Below are positions 36,386 through 45,068 of a DNA stretch of 64,000 nucleotides, piece after piece. Each line of letters begins with the position of its first letter. Position 1 is the stretch's first letter. Both the position numbers and the translations under genes were made by a program. Below the pieces are notes generated by a model. The model saw nothing but the letters and a program-made list of their open reading frames with translations. It ran no database searches and was not told the origin of the DNA. Origin of the DNA: Halomarinibacterium sp041392205 (lineage in GTDB: Bacteria > Bacteroidota > Bacteroidia > Flavobacteriales > Flavobacteriaceae); NCBI GenBank assembly GCA_041392205.1, contig JAWKMO010000007.1, forward strand, positions 92,226 through 156,225. The letters are read 5' to 3'.

Positions 36386-37021
36386 ATGAACTTACTGCTT
36401 ACTTATTTTCCCAACCTAACCACAATTCAAATAGAAAGGTTTTCAAAACTTTACGATTTATATTTTGATTGGAATTCAAAAATTAATGTAGTTTCTAGAA
36501 AAGATATTGACGAGCTTTATTTAAGGCATGTGCTTCATTCCTTAGGGATTGCAAAGGTAGTTTCTTTTAAAGATGGGGCAAAAATTTTAGATGTTGGAAC
36601 GGGAGGTGGCTTTCCTGGAATTCCCTTAGCCATTTTATTTCCTGATGTTCATTTTTATTTGGTAGATAGCATAGGAAAAAAAATAAAAGTAGTGGAGGAG
36701 GTAAAAGATGCTTTAGGGCTAGAGAATGTGACTACTTTTAATGCGAGAGCTGAAACAGTTACTGGGACTTTTGACTTTATCGTAAGTAGGGCAGTTACTA
36801 GAATGGATGAATTTACTAGCTGGGTAAAGTTTAAAATAGCAAAAAAAAGCAACCATGACTTGAAAAATGGAATTTTATACTTAAAAGGAGGCGATTTAAC
36901 CGATGAACTTTCTAGTTTCCCTAAGGCTATTATTTTTAATTTGAAAGATTATTTTAACGAAGACTTTTTTGAAACCAAAAGGGTGGTGTATGTGCCTTTG
37001 AAGTATAAAAAGAATACATAA
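36386..37021 (+). CDS. rsmG: 16S rRNA (guanine527-N7) methyltransferase
   Basis: 211 residues. It methylates N7 of G527 in 16S rRNA using S-adenosylmethionine; loss gives low-level streptomycin resistance in other bacteria. Motifs: FDWNSKINVVSRKDIDEL and RHVLHSLGIAKVV (RNA-facing N-terminus), ILDVGTGGGFPGIPLAILFP (motif I) and FDFIVSRAVTRMDEF. It stands alone, divergent from the desaturase operon, with a strong terminator directly after its stop. Confidence 0.96.
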   Translation: MNLLLTYFPNLTTIQIERFSKLYDLYFDWNSKINVVSRKDIDELYLRHVLHSLGIAKVVSFKDGAKILDVGTGGGFPGIPLAILFPDVHFYLVDSIGKKIKVVEEVKDALGLENVTTFNARAETVTGTFDFIVSRAVTRMDEFTSWVKFKIAKKSNHDLKNGILYLKGGDLTDELSSFPKAIIFNLKDYFNEDFFETKRVVYVPLKYKKNT

Positions 37022-37050
37022 AAAAACCCGAGTTTTACTCGGGTTTTTTT
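37021..37050. terminator. bidirectional terminator
   Basis: AAAAACCCGAG / CTCGGGTTTTT stem with loop TTTTA between rsmG and the convergent Omp28-like gene. Confidence 0.9.
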
Positions 37051-37065
37051 AGATTATTGAAAAAA

Positions 37066-38757
37066 TTATTTTGAAATAATTAATCTTTCAACGGTAGATT
37101 GACCATCTTTTTCAATTTTTACAAAATAGGTTCCTGTTTGTAAGTTAGACACTCCAATTTCTTGAGAAATAGAAATGTTATTTTGTGTAGCAATAACTTT
37201 ACCTACAATGTCATAGATTGTAATTGTTGCGTTTTCTGCATTAGCAATAGTTACAGAATGTTTTGCGGGGTTAGGGAAAATTACTACGCTAGCTAATTCA
37301 TTATTTACGGTTCCTAAAAGAATTTGCTTATAGCCAAAATTTTTGGACTCTCCAGATCCATAATTTCCATTTGTAGAGTAAAGAACAGTGGCATTTGCGT
37401 CGGTTAAGGTTACTGGGCCACCCCCATCACCATAGGTGTCTATGAGGTTAAATGTATAACAATTGTCTGAGGGCATTGCAATGGTTTCAACAATAGTTGT
37501 ATTATTTCCATAAGGTCCACCATTGTCTATAACAGTACCTGTGTAATCTTTAATATTCCATCTTACTTCACTACCCCAGTTATCTGTGTTAATAGTTAAA
37601 GTTAGGTCTCCTTGATATTCTTGAGCATCTTGAAATGAAGTAGTTTGTTCATTATTACTCGTGTTTTCATCTGAAGGGATACTTGCCATAACATTATTTG
37701 TACCTTCAAAATTAAATGGAATCTCAGGAAGTTCTACGGTTTCCACTTGCAGGGATGTAAGATTACCATTCCAAGTGTACGTATAGCTATTACCATTTAC
37801 TCCATACTCAATATCCAAAGAAGTTACTGTGTTGGCACCCATATTTTGAATTACCACTACAGGGCTTACAGCATTTACACATTGCTCTGGAATATCTTTA
37901 ATTTCTCGTATGGAAACATCGTTTTGAAATTCTAAATTGGTAAATGTTGGGTATCCTCCATTACCACTAATAATTTCTTGATTGGTTTCAGTCATAAACA
38001 CCACCAGCTCTAAGTCGGCTAATTCAATAGGAACTCCATTATGATCGAGGGGAATGGTATAGGTGTAGGTTCTATCTACAAATGAACCTGAAGTTGTCGT
38101 GGTAATCTCTTCACCCCATTGGCCTGTAATAAGATGAATCAGTCTATGCTGATGTATGTATTCATCTCCAGCACCACCCCCAGTTTGTGGTCCTAAGGTG
38201 TTGTTTTGAAGCAATGCTACATTTAATTTGTTTGTCGCTACAGGACTATTATCGGTATAATAGGCTTCCACAAGAATTGTCATTTCTCTAGATTGAACAT
38301 CTATTTGAGCTTCGGTAGCCATGTTTAAATAAGATGCTAATGCGAGTGTTTGATTAGATGCACTTGACCAATTGTTTCTATTCATGGCAGTACCCGTACC
38401 TCCATTTTGCGCCATTCCTGCAAAATAATGTCTATTTACAGTACCTGCAGGGTATCCAACAAGTTGCGATTGGTTTGCAATAGCTGTTCCAAAAGAGGTT
38501 CTAAAATCGGGTTCACCTGCAGCGGGGACAGCAAAACTTCCTACGTGTATATTAATTAAGAAAACATTGCCTGGGTTGTTATTTTGAATACTTTGTGCAA
38601 TGGCATGGCCTTCTGGGCAATATACACAATGGATTCCTGTAAACTCTTCAAGTATTACTTTTTTGTTTTCTGCAACCGTACTTACAATGGTTTGTGCAAA
38701 TGAATAGGCACCACAACATAGCAGTAAAAGTGCCAAAAGAGATTTTTTTTGTGTCAT
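37066..38757 (-). CDS. Omp28-like thioredoxin-fold protein with T9SS tail (copy 1)
   Basis: 563 residues with a signal peptide (MTQKKSLLALLLLCCGAYSF). Residues 30-130 form an Omp28-type thioredoxin-like domain with the redox motif CVYC in EEFTGIHCVYCPEGHAIAQS. The middle has CARDB-like beta domains (LDIEYGVNGNSYTYTWNG, FNLIDTYGDGGGPV), and the last 80 residues are a T9SS type A sorting domain (VVIFPNPAKHSVTI, NLQTGTYFVKIEKDGQSTVE). It should be exported through T9SS to the surface. It is a close tandem copy of the next gene (38825), separated by a terminator. Redox activity is inferred from CxxC; substrate unknown. Confidence 0.88.
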   Translation of the reverse strand: MTQKKSLLALLLLCCGAYSFAQTIVSTVAENKKVILEEFTGIHCVYCPEGHAIAQSIQNNNPGNVFLINIHVGSFAVPAAGEPDFRTSFGTAIANQSQLVGYPAGTVNRHYFAGMAQNGGTGTAMNRNNWSSASNQTLALASYLNMATEAQIDVQSREMTILVEAYYTDNSPVATNKLNVALLQNNTLGPQTGGGAGDEYIHQHRLIHLITGQWGEEITTTTSGSFVDRTYTYTIPLDHNGVPIELADLELVVFMTETNQEIISGNGGYPTFTNLEFQNDVSIREIKDIPEQCVNAVSPVVVIQNMGANTVTSLDIEYGVNGNSYTYTWNGNLTSLQVETVELPEIPFNFEGTNNVMASIPSDENTSNNEQTTSFQDAQEYQGDLTLTINTDNWGSEVRWNIKDYTGTVIDNGGPYGNNTTIVETIAMPSDNCYTFNLIDTYGDGGGPVTLTDANATVLYSTNGNYGSGESKNFGYKQILLGTVNNELASVVIFPNPAKHSVTIANAENATITIYDIVGKVIATQNNISISQEIGVSNLQTGTYFVKIEKDGQSTVERLIISK

Positions 38758-38783
38758 AATTTTTTGTTTTGGTTAGAGTAAAC

Positions 38784-38811
38784 AAAAAAAGCCCGTTCAA
38801 GGGCTTTTTTT
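38784..38811. terminator. terminator between the two Omp28-like genes
   Basis: AAAAAAAGCCC / GGGCTTTTTTT with loop GTTCAA in the 67-base gap, so each copy is likely transcribed separately. Confidence 0.85.
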
Positions 38812-38824
38812 GAAAGGATTTGGT

Positions 38825-40504
38825 TTATTTGGTTACAAGGAGTTTTAAAACGGAAGTGTAGCCATCTTTTTCAACTTTAACAAAATAGGTTCCAATTTGT
38901 AAATTAGAAATTCCAATTTCCTGATTTAAAGAAATGTTGTTTTGTGAAAGCACTTTTTTTCCTGTAATATCATAAATAAGAACCGTTGCATTTTCTGCAT
39001 TTGTAATAGTAACCTTCGATTGTGCAGGGTTAGGAAAGATAGCAATGCTTTTTTGGTTTAGCGTATTACCATTACTTAATATTCCATTGGTAATAAATGG
39101 AGCATGTAAATATTCCCCAAAAGAAACTGAAGGGCTATTAAATAAAATAACATCATTATTTAAGTCGGAAAGACGAACGGTATATTTGCCATCACCTCCG
39201 GTGTCTACTAAAGTAAATTCGTGGCATCCAACATCAACTAGGTCAAAGTATAATTCTACATTGGTATTGTTGTCATAAGGCCCACCGCTTTGAACAATAT
39301 CACCATTTAAATTTTTAATATTCCAAGTTATTTCGTCACCATTATCATCGGTAGTAATTCTAAGTCTTAATGAATTAATATTTTCCGTTGTTAATTCAGA
39401 AAATGTATTAGTGGTTGTATTATTACTATTATCTTCATCATTAGGAATGGAAAAGGAAATAGTATTGGTGCTTTGTATGGTATAGGGAATAGGATCCAGT
39501 GTTACTTCTTCAGATTCGTATCCATTAAGATTACCCGTCCAGCTATAAGTATTGGTAGCACCTCCATTAATTGAATATTGAATATCCAAACTTGTTAAAG
39601 GGTTATTTCCTCTGTTTTGTATGGTTACTTTAGGGGCATAATCTGTGCCACATTGAGCTTCAATTTCATTGGTAGCTTCAATTTTAGCATCATTATTAAG
39701 GGGAAGGTTAATAAAAGATGGATAGGCACCATTACCACTAATAATTTCTGCATTTCCTTCAGCCATGAATACAACTAATTCTAAATCTTCAAGGACAATA
39801 GGAATGCCATTATTGTCTGCGGGAATAGTAAAGGTGTAAGTTCTATCTATAAAAGAGCCCGTAGTTGTAGAAGTGATATCTTCTCCCCATTGCCCTGTGG
39901 GCATATCGATAAGTCTATGCATATGGTTATACGAATTTCCCATATTACCACCAGTTTGCCACCCCAAAGTATTATTTTGAAGTAACGCAATATTTAATTT
40001 ATTGGTAGAAACAGGACTATTGCCTGTATAATAAGCTTCTACAAGAATGGTTATTTCTCTTGTTTGTACGTCAACTTCAGCTTCAACAGCCATATTTAAA
40101 TAGGAGCTTTCAGCAAGAATTTGGTTGGAAGAACTTGCCCAAGAAGTTCTACTTAAAACAGTAGATCCTCCAAAGGAATGTCGATTAATCATTCCTGAAG
40201 GGAAAAAGTTAGCACCAAAAAAAGATCGTATACCGTTACCTTCAGGGGTTCTAAAGTCTGGTTGCCCAGCAGTTGGAGTAGCAAATCCTCCTGCATGTAT
40301 GTTTATAAGAAAAACATTACCAGGATTGGCATTTTGAATATTCCTTGCGATAATATGACCATCGGGACAAAAAACACAATTAATTCCAGTAAACTCTTCA
40401 AGAATTACCTTTTTGTTTTCTGGATTTGTTGAAACGATTGTTTGGGCAAAAGCCGTAAATACAAAAAATAAACAGGCAATACTGCTTAGTAGTTTTTTTA
40501 TCAT
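38825..40504 (-). CDS. Omp28-like thioredoxin-fold protein with T9SS tail (copy 2)
   Basis: 559 residues with a signal peptide (MIKKLLSSIACLFFVFTAFA). It has the same plan as copy 1: thioredoxin-like domain with CVFC in EFTGINCVFCPDGHIIARN, beta domains (LDIQYSINGGATNTYSWTG, FTLVDTGGDGKYTVRL) and a T9SS type A tail (IAIFPNPAQSKVTITNAENA, VKVEKDGYTSVLKLLVTK). By eye, identity to copy 1 is high throughout, so they arose by tandem duplication; they differ most in the last beta domain. A consensus -7 box at 40542 marks the promoter. Surface location inferred from the T9SS tail. Confidence 0.88.
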   Translation of the reverse strand: MIKKLLSSIACLFFVFTAFAQTIVSTNPENKKVILEEFTGINCVFCPDGHIIARNIQNANPGNVFLINIHAGGFATPTAGQPDFRTPEGNGIRSFFGANFFPSGMINRHSFGGSTVLSRTSWASSSNQILAESSYLNMAVEAEVDVQTREITILVEAYYTGNSPVSTNKLNIALLQNNTLGWQTGGNMGNSYNHMHRLIDMPTGQWGEDITSTTTGSFIDRTYTFTIPADNNGIPIVLEDLELVVFMAEGNAEIISGNGAYPSFINLPLNNDAKIEATNEIEAQCGTDYAPKVTIQNRGNNPLTSLDIQYSINGGATNTYSWTGNLNGYESEEVTLDPIPYTIQSTNTISFSIPNDEDNSNNTTTNTFSELTTENINSLRLRITTDDNGDEITWNIKNLNGDIVQSGGPYDNNTNVELYFDLVDVGCHEFTLVDTGGDGKYTVRLSDLNNDVILFNSPSVSFGEYLHAPFITNGILSNGNTLNQKSIAIFPNPAQSKVTITNAENATVLIYDITGKKVLSQNNISLNQEIGISNLQIGTYFVKVEKDGYTSVLKLLVTK

Positions 40505-40541
40505 AACATTAATTTTTAGTTATTAAATCAGGTTTATCTAT

Positions 40542-40549
40542 CAAATATA
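40542..40549 (-). promoter_or_regulatory. -7 box of Omp28-like copy 2
   Basis: TATATTTG on the minus strand, 37 bases before the start. The rest of the 252-base gap to the divergent T9SS gene is AT-rich with no gene seen. Confidence 0.45.
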
Positions 40550-40756
40550 ACATATAAATTTAATCCAACATTTTATTTTATTTATTTTTTTAAATATGAT
40601 TTCCTATCAATTTAATAGGATATATTAATTTTATTATGATGATAATCAAAAACTTAAAAATTAATTATGGAAAAAAGCTTTTCATGTTTTTTTTTCTTTA
40701 TTTAGCAATCTAATTTATATCTTGCATTCGATTTTTAACTCTTAAATTTTATTAAA

Positions 40757-41470
40757 ATGAAAAAATTTACAACTCTTTTTTGTGCATTAGCCACCCTAAC
40801 TTCTTTTGCACAATTTAATGTTGAAACCCATGATGGTGATCCTATACTAGATGGACAAATGGTAATTGCTGGGGCATTAAACACATCCCTTCCTTTTTAT
40901 GTAAACAATGAGTCCACTACAGATGAAATATATATGAAGATTGAGTTTGTTAGTGCTGTTAATTACGATGGTGCCGACATGCAATTATGTTTTGGATTGT
41001 GTTATGATCCATTATCTATTGGACAAAATTACCCTCCTGGAAATGAAGTAGTGACCATCCAGCCTCTACAAAATCAAAATCAAGAGGGAGATAAATTTTT
41101 AAATTATAATGATGGAGATGGAAGCATTATTGATTATGTTTTCCGTTTTTATCAAGTAGATAATTTAGGAAATGAAATTGGTGAAGATTTAACTTTTACC
41201 TATCGTTATGACCCACTATTAGGAACTAATGACGCTACTCCAGTTAAAGCTACTATTTCTAGTACTGTTGTTCGTGATATTTTAAGTATTGAGGCTAATG
41301 AAGAGGCTTCTGTTGTAATTTATGATATTCAAGGGCGTGTGGTTTCAAATCAAAAATTGACTATTGGTACTAATGCAATTACGATCTCAAGTTTGCCTTC
41401 ACAGATTTATTTAGTGAAAATAACTAATGAAACGGGGGGGACTCAAATTGCTAAAATTGTAAAAAAATAA
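40757..41470 (+). CDS. small T9SS-exported protein
   Basis: 237 residues with a signal peptide (MKKFTTLFCALATLTSFAQ) and a T9SS type A sorting tail (DILSIEANEEASVVIYDIQG, PSQIYLVKITNETGG, IAKIVKK). The domain between, about 130 residues, has LPFYVNNESTTDEIYMKIEF and a CFGLC pair in ADMQLCFGLCYDPLS. I know similar short beta domains next to T9SS tails in Flavobacteriia but no named function. The cysteine pair could be a disulfide handled by the redox proteins encoded on either side; that is inference from position. Confidence 0.8.
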   Translation: MKKFTTLFCALATLTSFAQFNVETHDGDPILDGQMVIAGALNTSLPFYVNNESTTDEIYMKIEFVSAVNYDGADMQLCFGLCYDPLSIGQNYPPGNEVVTIQPLQNQNQEGDKFLNYNDGDGSIIDYVFRFYQVDNLGNEIGEDLTFTYRYDPLLGTNDATPVKATISSTVVRDILSIEANEEASVVIYDIQGRVVSNQKLTIGTNAITISSLPSQIYLVKITNETGGTQIAKIVKK

Positions 41471-41486
41471 AATTAAATTTCTTCCA

Positions 41487-41520
41487 TAAAAAAAGCCCGA
41501 AATAATTTTCGGGCTTTTTT
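41487..41520. terminator. bidirectional terminator
   Basis: AAAAAAAGCCCGAAA / TTTTCGGGCTTTTTT stem between the convergent small T9SS gene and the DUF6029 gene. Confidence 0.9.
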
Positions 41521-41539
41521 TATTTTACCTAAAAGCGAT

Positions 41540-43192
41540 TTAAAAGTTTACCGAAAGATTTGCACTAAAGCCATTATTTTCTGGAACAAAACGGCACACA
41601 CCTCCTACACAAATTAACCCTCCTCGTTGACGGCCATAATTCATTCCTAACCGAGTTCTACCTTTTGTATAGCTTCCTCCAAAGTTATAATAATGCAATT
41701 CTCCTTCTCCGCCATAATTCCAAGCGTCTACAACATATAATGCAAAATTTGGGTTAAAATTAAACTCAAAATCTGCACCAGCCCAATTTTTACGATCTTG
41801 TTGCGTCCAAAGATGTTGTCCAGCAATTCGTAAAGACTTACCTCCTTCAAATTTCAGGGTTCCTTCGGCAACGATTACGTTGGCTTCTATATCCTCGGGT
41901 CCGCCAAGGGGGCCTCCTAAAACAACGCCTTTGTCTGCCATCACATTTTGAAACGTTACTACCGAACTAAATTGAGAAGACCATTTATTTTTTACTTCAA
42001 AGTTTATATCTCTAAAGTAGTTGTTTCCTTTTCCTATAAATTCTACATCATAAGAAAAGTCTTCATAAAAAGTAGTTTCCAAACCTCCCCAATAGGAAAA
42101 GTTTGCAGCTACCTTTGTACTATATTTTCCTAAAAAGCTCTCTTTTGGAAAAGTAAAATAAATATCGGTTTGGGTTCCTATCTCACCTGCTCTTTGCTCC
42201 AAGGCATCGGTAAATAATCTTGGCTGCGAATTGTAAACATATATATTGGTCAACAAATAATCTTGTTGTTTTGTGAGTGCTGGAACAAAGTTGATGAGTT
42301 GCTGGTTAAATTGATTTCCTTCGGCTAATCTATCTGCATAAAAGCTAAAATTTTCTAATCTTCTAAAGGTCGAATTAATGCCAAAGCCTTTTTGTGAATA
42401 CCCTAAATTTATTTGTAAAGCAGTACCATCATACAATCTATTGGAAACCAAAACTCCTTCATTTGCAATGACATCTTTATCTTTAACAATGGCTTCAAAT
42501 CCGCCATAAAAATTTGCAATTCCCCAATCCAGTCTGCCTCCATAGGCCCCCACATTACTTGGGATTTCAAGATTAGTGCCTCTATCTTGGTATCTTGAAA
42601 CATAACTTGCCCCTATGCGTAAATCCAGCGCCTCAAATTGGGCTGCGGCACCTAGGTCAAAGTTAGCATCTAATCCTGTAATAGTGCCTTCAGAAACTTC
42701 AAAGCCATCCCTTTGCTGTCCAAAGACACCTGTAACGTTTAAATTAGGGAGTGGGTCAAATTTAATACGAACTCCTCTTAGCGCTGTATTGATTCCTAAC
42801 TGACGATCTTCCCAGCTTCTAAGGATAAGTCCATTTCCAAATTGTTCGTAAAAATAGCCGCCAGTAATATCAAGTGTTTCATTTTTAAAATTAAGGTAAT
42901 AATTGGCTATTCCATTATTTCCATTAAAGTCTGGGCTAAACCCTAATAAAGCAGAGGGTAAGTAGGTTTCGTATTGAACTCCAGCTGTAAATTTTCCATA
43001 ATTATAATTAAGTTGAAAATAATTATTGGACCTAAATTGATCTTCTGGTGCTGTAAAAACTAATCCATCATCATCTAAAAGCCATTGAGAGTTAGATTCA
43101 AAACCTCCAAAAAAGCTTCCTTTTTCTACTGCTTCTTGTGCGAAAATGAAATTACTTACTAATAATAAGGTAATAACTAAACGTTTTTTCAT
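41540..43192 (-). CDS. DUF6029 family outer-membrane protein
   Basis: 550 residues with a signal peptide (MKKRLVITLLLVSNFIFAQ). It looks like a large outer-membrane beta-barrel: many alternating aromatic strands (YFQLNYNYGKFTAGVQYETY, FYADRLAEGNQFNQQLINFV) and a terminal strand NGFSANLSVNF with a final Phe. The stretch GNGLILRSWEDRQLGINTAL is typical of the DUF6029 family. Near the C-terminus is a cysteine pair in GGLICVGGVCRFVPENNG. It is 25 bases after a TlpA-like thioredoxin gene on the same strand, so the two are one operon and the cysteine pair is a candidate redox site. Function unknown. Confidence 0.8.
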   Translation of the reverse strand: MKKRLVITLLLVSNFIFAQEAVEKGSFFGGFESNSQWLLDDDGLVFTAPEDQFRSNNYFQLNYNYGKFTAGVQYETYLPSALLGFSPDFNGNNGIANYYLNFKNETLDITGGYFYEQFGNGLILRSWEDRQLGINTALRGVRIKFDPLPNLNVTGVFGQQRDGFEVSEGTITGLDANFDLGAAAQFEALDLRIGASYVSRYQDRGTNLEIPSNVGAYGGRLDWGIANFYGGFEAIVKDKDVIANEGVLVSNRLYDGTALQINLGYSQKGFGINSTFRRLENFSFYADRLAEGNQFNQQLINFVPALTKQQDYLLTNIYVYNSQPRLFTDALEQRAGEIGTQTDIYFTFPKESFLGKYSTKVAANFSYWGGLETTFYEDFSYDVEFIGKGNNYFRDINFEVKNKWSSQFSSVVTFQNVMADKGVVLGGPLGGPEDIEANVIVAEGTLKFEGGKSLRIAGQHLWTQQDRKNWAGADFEFNFNPNFALYVVDAWNYGGEGELHYYNFGGSYTKGRTRLGMNYGRQRGGLICVGGVCRFVPENNGFSANLSVNF

Positions 43193-43217
43193 GTAAGTTG
43201 GTTGTTAGTATTTATTG

Positions 43218-43700
43218 TTATTTGGAATACTGTTTAATTTTTTCGTAAAGTTCGTTTTCAGCACCTGGGCTATAGCCAGAGTGGCGGTACACAATTTTAC
43301 CATCTTTTACTAAAACAGTTAGCGGCACCGTAGCAGCTCCTAACGCACGTTTAACATCATTATTTGTATCTAATAAAATTCTATAATCCCAACCCTTACC
43401 ATTTATGAGGGGTTTTACTCTTTTTACGGTACGACTGTCATCTACAGAAACAGCCAATAAGGTAACGTTGGTTTCATCTTTCCAATCTTCGTATACATCA
43501 CTTATAGCATCCAATTCTTTTAGACAAGGAACACACCAAGTTGCCCATAATGAAATGACAACTGGCCCATCACTTTTTGAAGCTTCTTGTAAGGAAATAG
43601 AAGTTCCTTCTAGAGTAGTTACATTTACATTAGGAAGTTCGTCTTGAGAAAAAGTGTGAAACGAAATCAACAAGAGTGTAAAAAGGATAATTTTTTTCAT
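43218..43700 (-). CDS. TlpA-like extracytoplasmic thioredoxin
   Basis: 160 residues with a signal peptide (MKKIILFTLLLISFHTFSQ) and a TlpA/ResA thioredoxin fold. The active site is WATWCVPCLKELDAI (Cys-Val-Pro-Cys near residue 55), followed by VTLLAVSVDDSRTVKRVKPL and the cis-Pro region AATVPLTVLVKDGKIVYRHS. Members reduce or exchange disulfides outside the cytoplasm, for example in cytochrome c maturation. Here the partner is the DUF6029 barrel encoded 25 bases downstream, with Omp28-like CxxC proteins around. No cytochrome c genes are nearby. Confidence 0.92.
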   Translation of the reverse strand: MKKIILFTLLLISFHTFSQDELPNVNVTTLEGTSISLQEASKSDGPVVISLWATWCVPCLKELDAISDVYEDWKDETNVTLLAVSVDDSRTVKRVKPLINGKGWDYRILLDTNNDVKRALGAATVPLTVLVKDGKIVYRHSGYSPGAENELYEKIKQYSK

Positions 43701-43966
43701 GGTTTTTAATTATTTAAAAAGTGGAACAATATTAATGAAATTTTAGGAGAAAAACCTAATTTTTAATACCCTACTAAGCCGATATAGTATTGATTTTATT
43801 GGGTTTTTCAATAATTTGAAAAAAAATAATTACTTTAGCCTTAACAATAAATATGCCTTTTTTATATATAATTAGGAGGCAAGGCTCATTAATACTAGTT
43901 ACAAACCCAACGAAGATGAATAATTATGGCATTCGATCTTCTACCGTATCAAAAATTTTTATATAA

Positions 43967-45013
43967 ATGAAAAAAATACTCCTATTCGCAACGCTTACTT
44001 TAATAGTGGTAAGTGCGGTTTTTACAGCATGTAGTAAAAAAGAAGACTTTAGAGAAGATGAAATTGCTATAGTTGAGCTAGAAAACGGATTGGTTTTTCG
44101 TCCAGCATCCTTAAAAAATCAACCCATAGAATTCCGCTTGTACGATGATAATGGTGATGAAATTACAGAAGCTGTTGTCTATTATGTAGATAATGTAGCC
44201 TTAGAGGGAAACACATTTGTATCGGCTTCAGAAGGTACTTTTGAAGTTTTTGCTGAGTTTTTACTCGATGGGGAAATTGTTTACACAGAAGTAAAAACAT
44301 TTAGTGTCGTTACTCCAAAAGTTAAAACTGTAGTAGAAGATTACACTGGAACATGGTGTGGTTACTGTCCTGCTGTAAGTGCTGCTATCGATAATGTATA
44401 CGCACAAACCAATAATATTACAACGGTAGCCATCCATAATAATGATGAAATGGCACTGCCTATTGAACCAGCTCTTAGAAATGAATTTGGTGTTTTTGGA
44501 TTTCCTTCGGGAAGAATTAATAGAACAACTGCTTGGGGTAGTGCATTAAATTTTCCCCCCAGTCAAGTTACAGACTTAGCAGGACAGAATGGAACTACTG
44601 CCATCTCAATTAATTCTTCTGTATCCAATGGTGTTTTAGCGGTGAAAGTTTCTGTTGCTTCTGAAAATGAACTACAAAATACAAAATTGGTTGTGTATGT
44701 AACGGAAGACGGAATTCTATCCGATCAAGTAAATTATTTTAATAACGATCAAACAAGCCCTTATTTTGGATTGGGAGACCCTATTGTAGACTTTGAGCAA
44801 AATCATGTATTAAGAGCATCCCTTTCGGATGCTTTTGGGAATTTAATTCCAAGTACGAGTGCATTAACAGACTATGAAACTAATTTTTCTTATGAAATAC
44901 CCTCTGCATTTGTAATTGAAAATTTAAGTATTGTTGTGATGGTTGTTGATATGGAAAACAATGCAATAAATTCTCAGTCTGCGGCTGTAGGTGAAAACAA
45001 ATTCTATGAATAA
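43967..45013 (+). CDS. Omp28-like thioredoxin-fold lipoprotein
   Basis: 348 residues with a lipoprotein signal (LIVVSAVFTAC, lipid-bearing Cys21) followed by SKKEDFREDE, an acidic stretch that fits a surface lipoprotein export signal. An Ig-like domain (residues 35-115) precedes the Omp28 thioredoxin-like domain with CGYC in VEDYTGTWCGYCPAVSAAID, then VFGFPSGRINRTTAWG, which holds the usual cis-Pro. There is no T9SS tail, unlike the two paralogues at 37-40.5 kb. It is divergent from the TlpA-DUF6029 operon across a 266-base AT-rich gap. Redox role inferred. Confidence 0.87.
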   Translation: MKKILLFATLTLIVVSAVFTACSKKEDFREDEIAIVELENGLVFRPASLKNQPIEFRLYDDNGDEITEAVVYYVDNVALEGNTFVSASEGTFEVFAEFLLDGEIVYTEVKTFSVVTPKVKTVVEDYTGTWCGYCPAVSAAIDNVYAQTNNITTVAIHNNDEMALPIEPALRNEFGVFGFPSGRINRTTAWGSALNFPPSQVTDLAGQNGTTAISINSSVSNGVLAVKVSVASENELQNTKLVVYVTEDGILSDQVNYFNNDQTSPYFGLGDPIVDFEQNHVLRASLSDAFGNLIPSTSALTDYETNFSYEIPSAFVIENLSIVVMVVDMENNAINSQSAAVGENKFYE

Positions 45014-45028
45014 GTATTATAGATAAAT

Positions 45029-45062
45029 AAAAAAACCCGAAGTTTTTCTTCGGGTTTTTTTT
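45029..45062. terminator. bidirectional terminator
   Basis: AAAAAACCCGAAG / CTTCGGGTTTTTT stem with a five-base loop between the Omp28-like lipoprotein gene and pruA. Confidence 0.9.
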
Positions 45063-45068
45063 ATTTGG

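Noticed and set aside
43850..43892. Possible hairpin around GCCTTTTTT ... AGGAGGCAAGGC upstream of the Omp28-like lipoprotein
   Set aside because: Stem is short and interrupted; no convincing structure.
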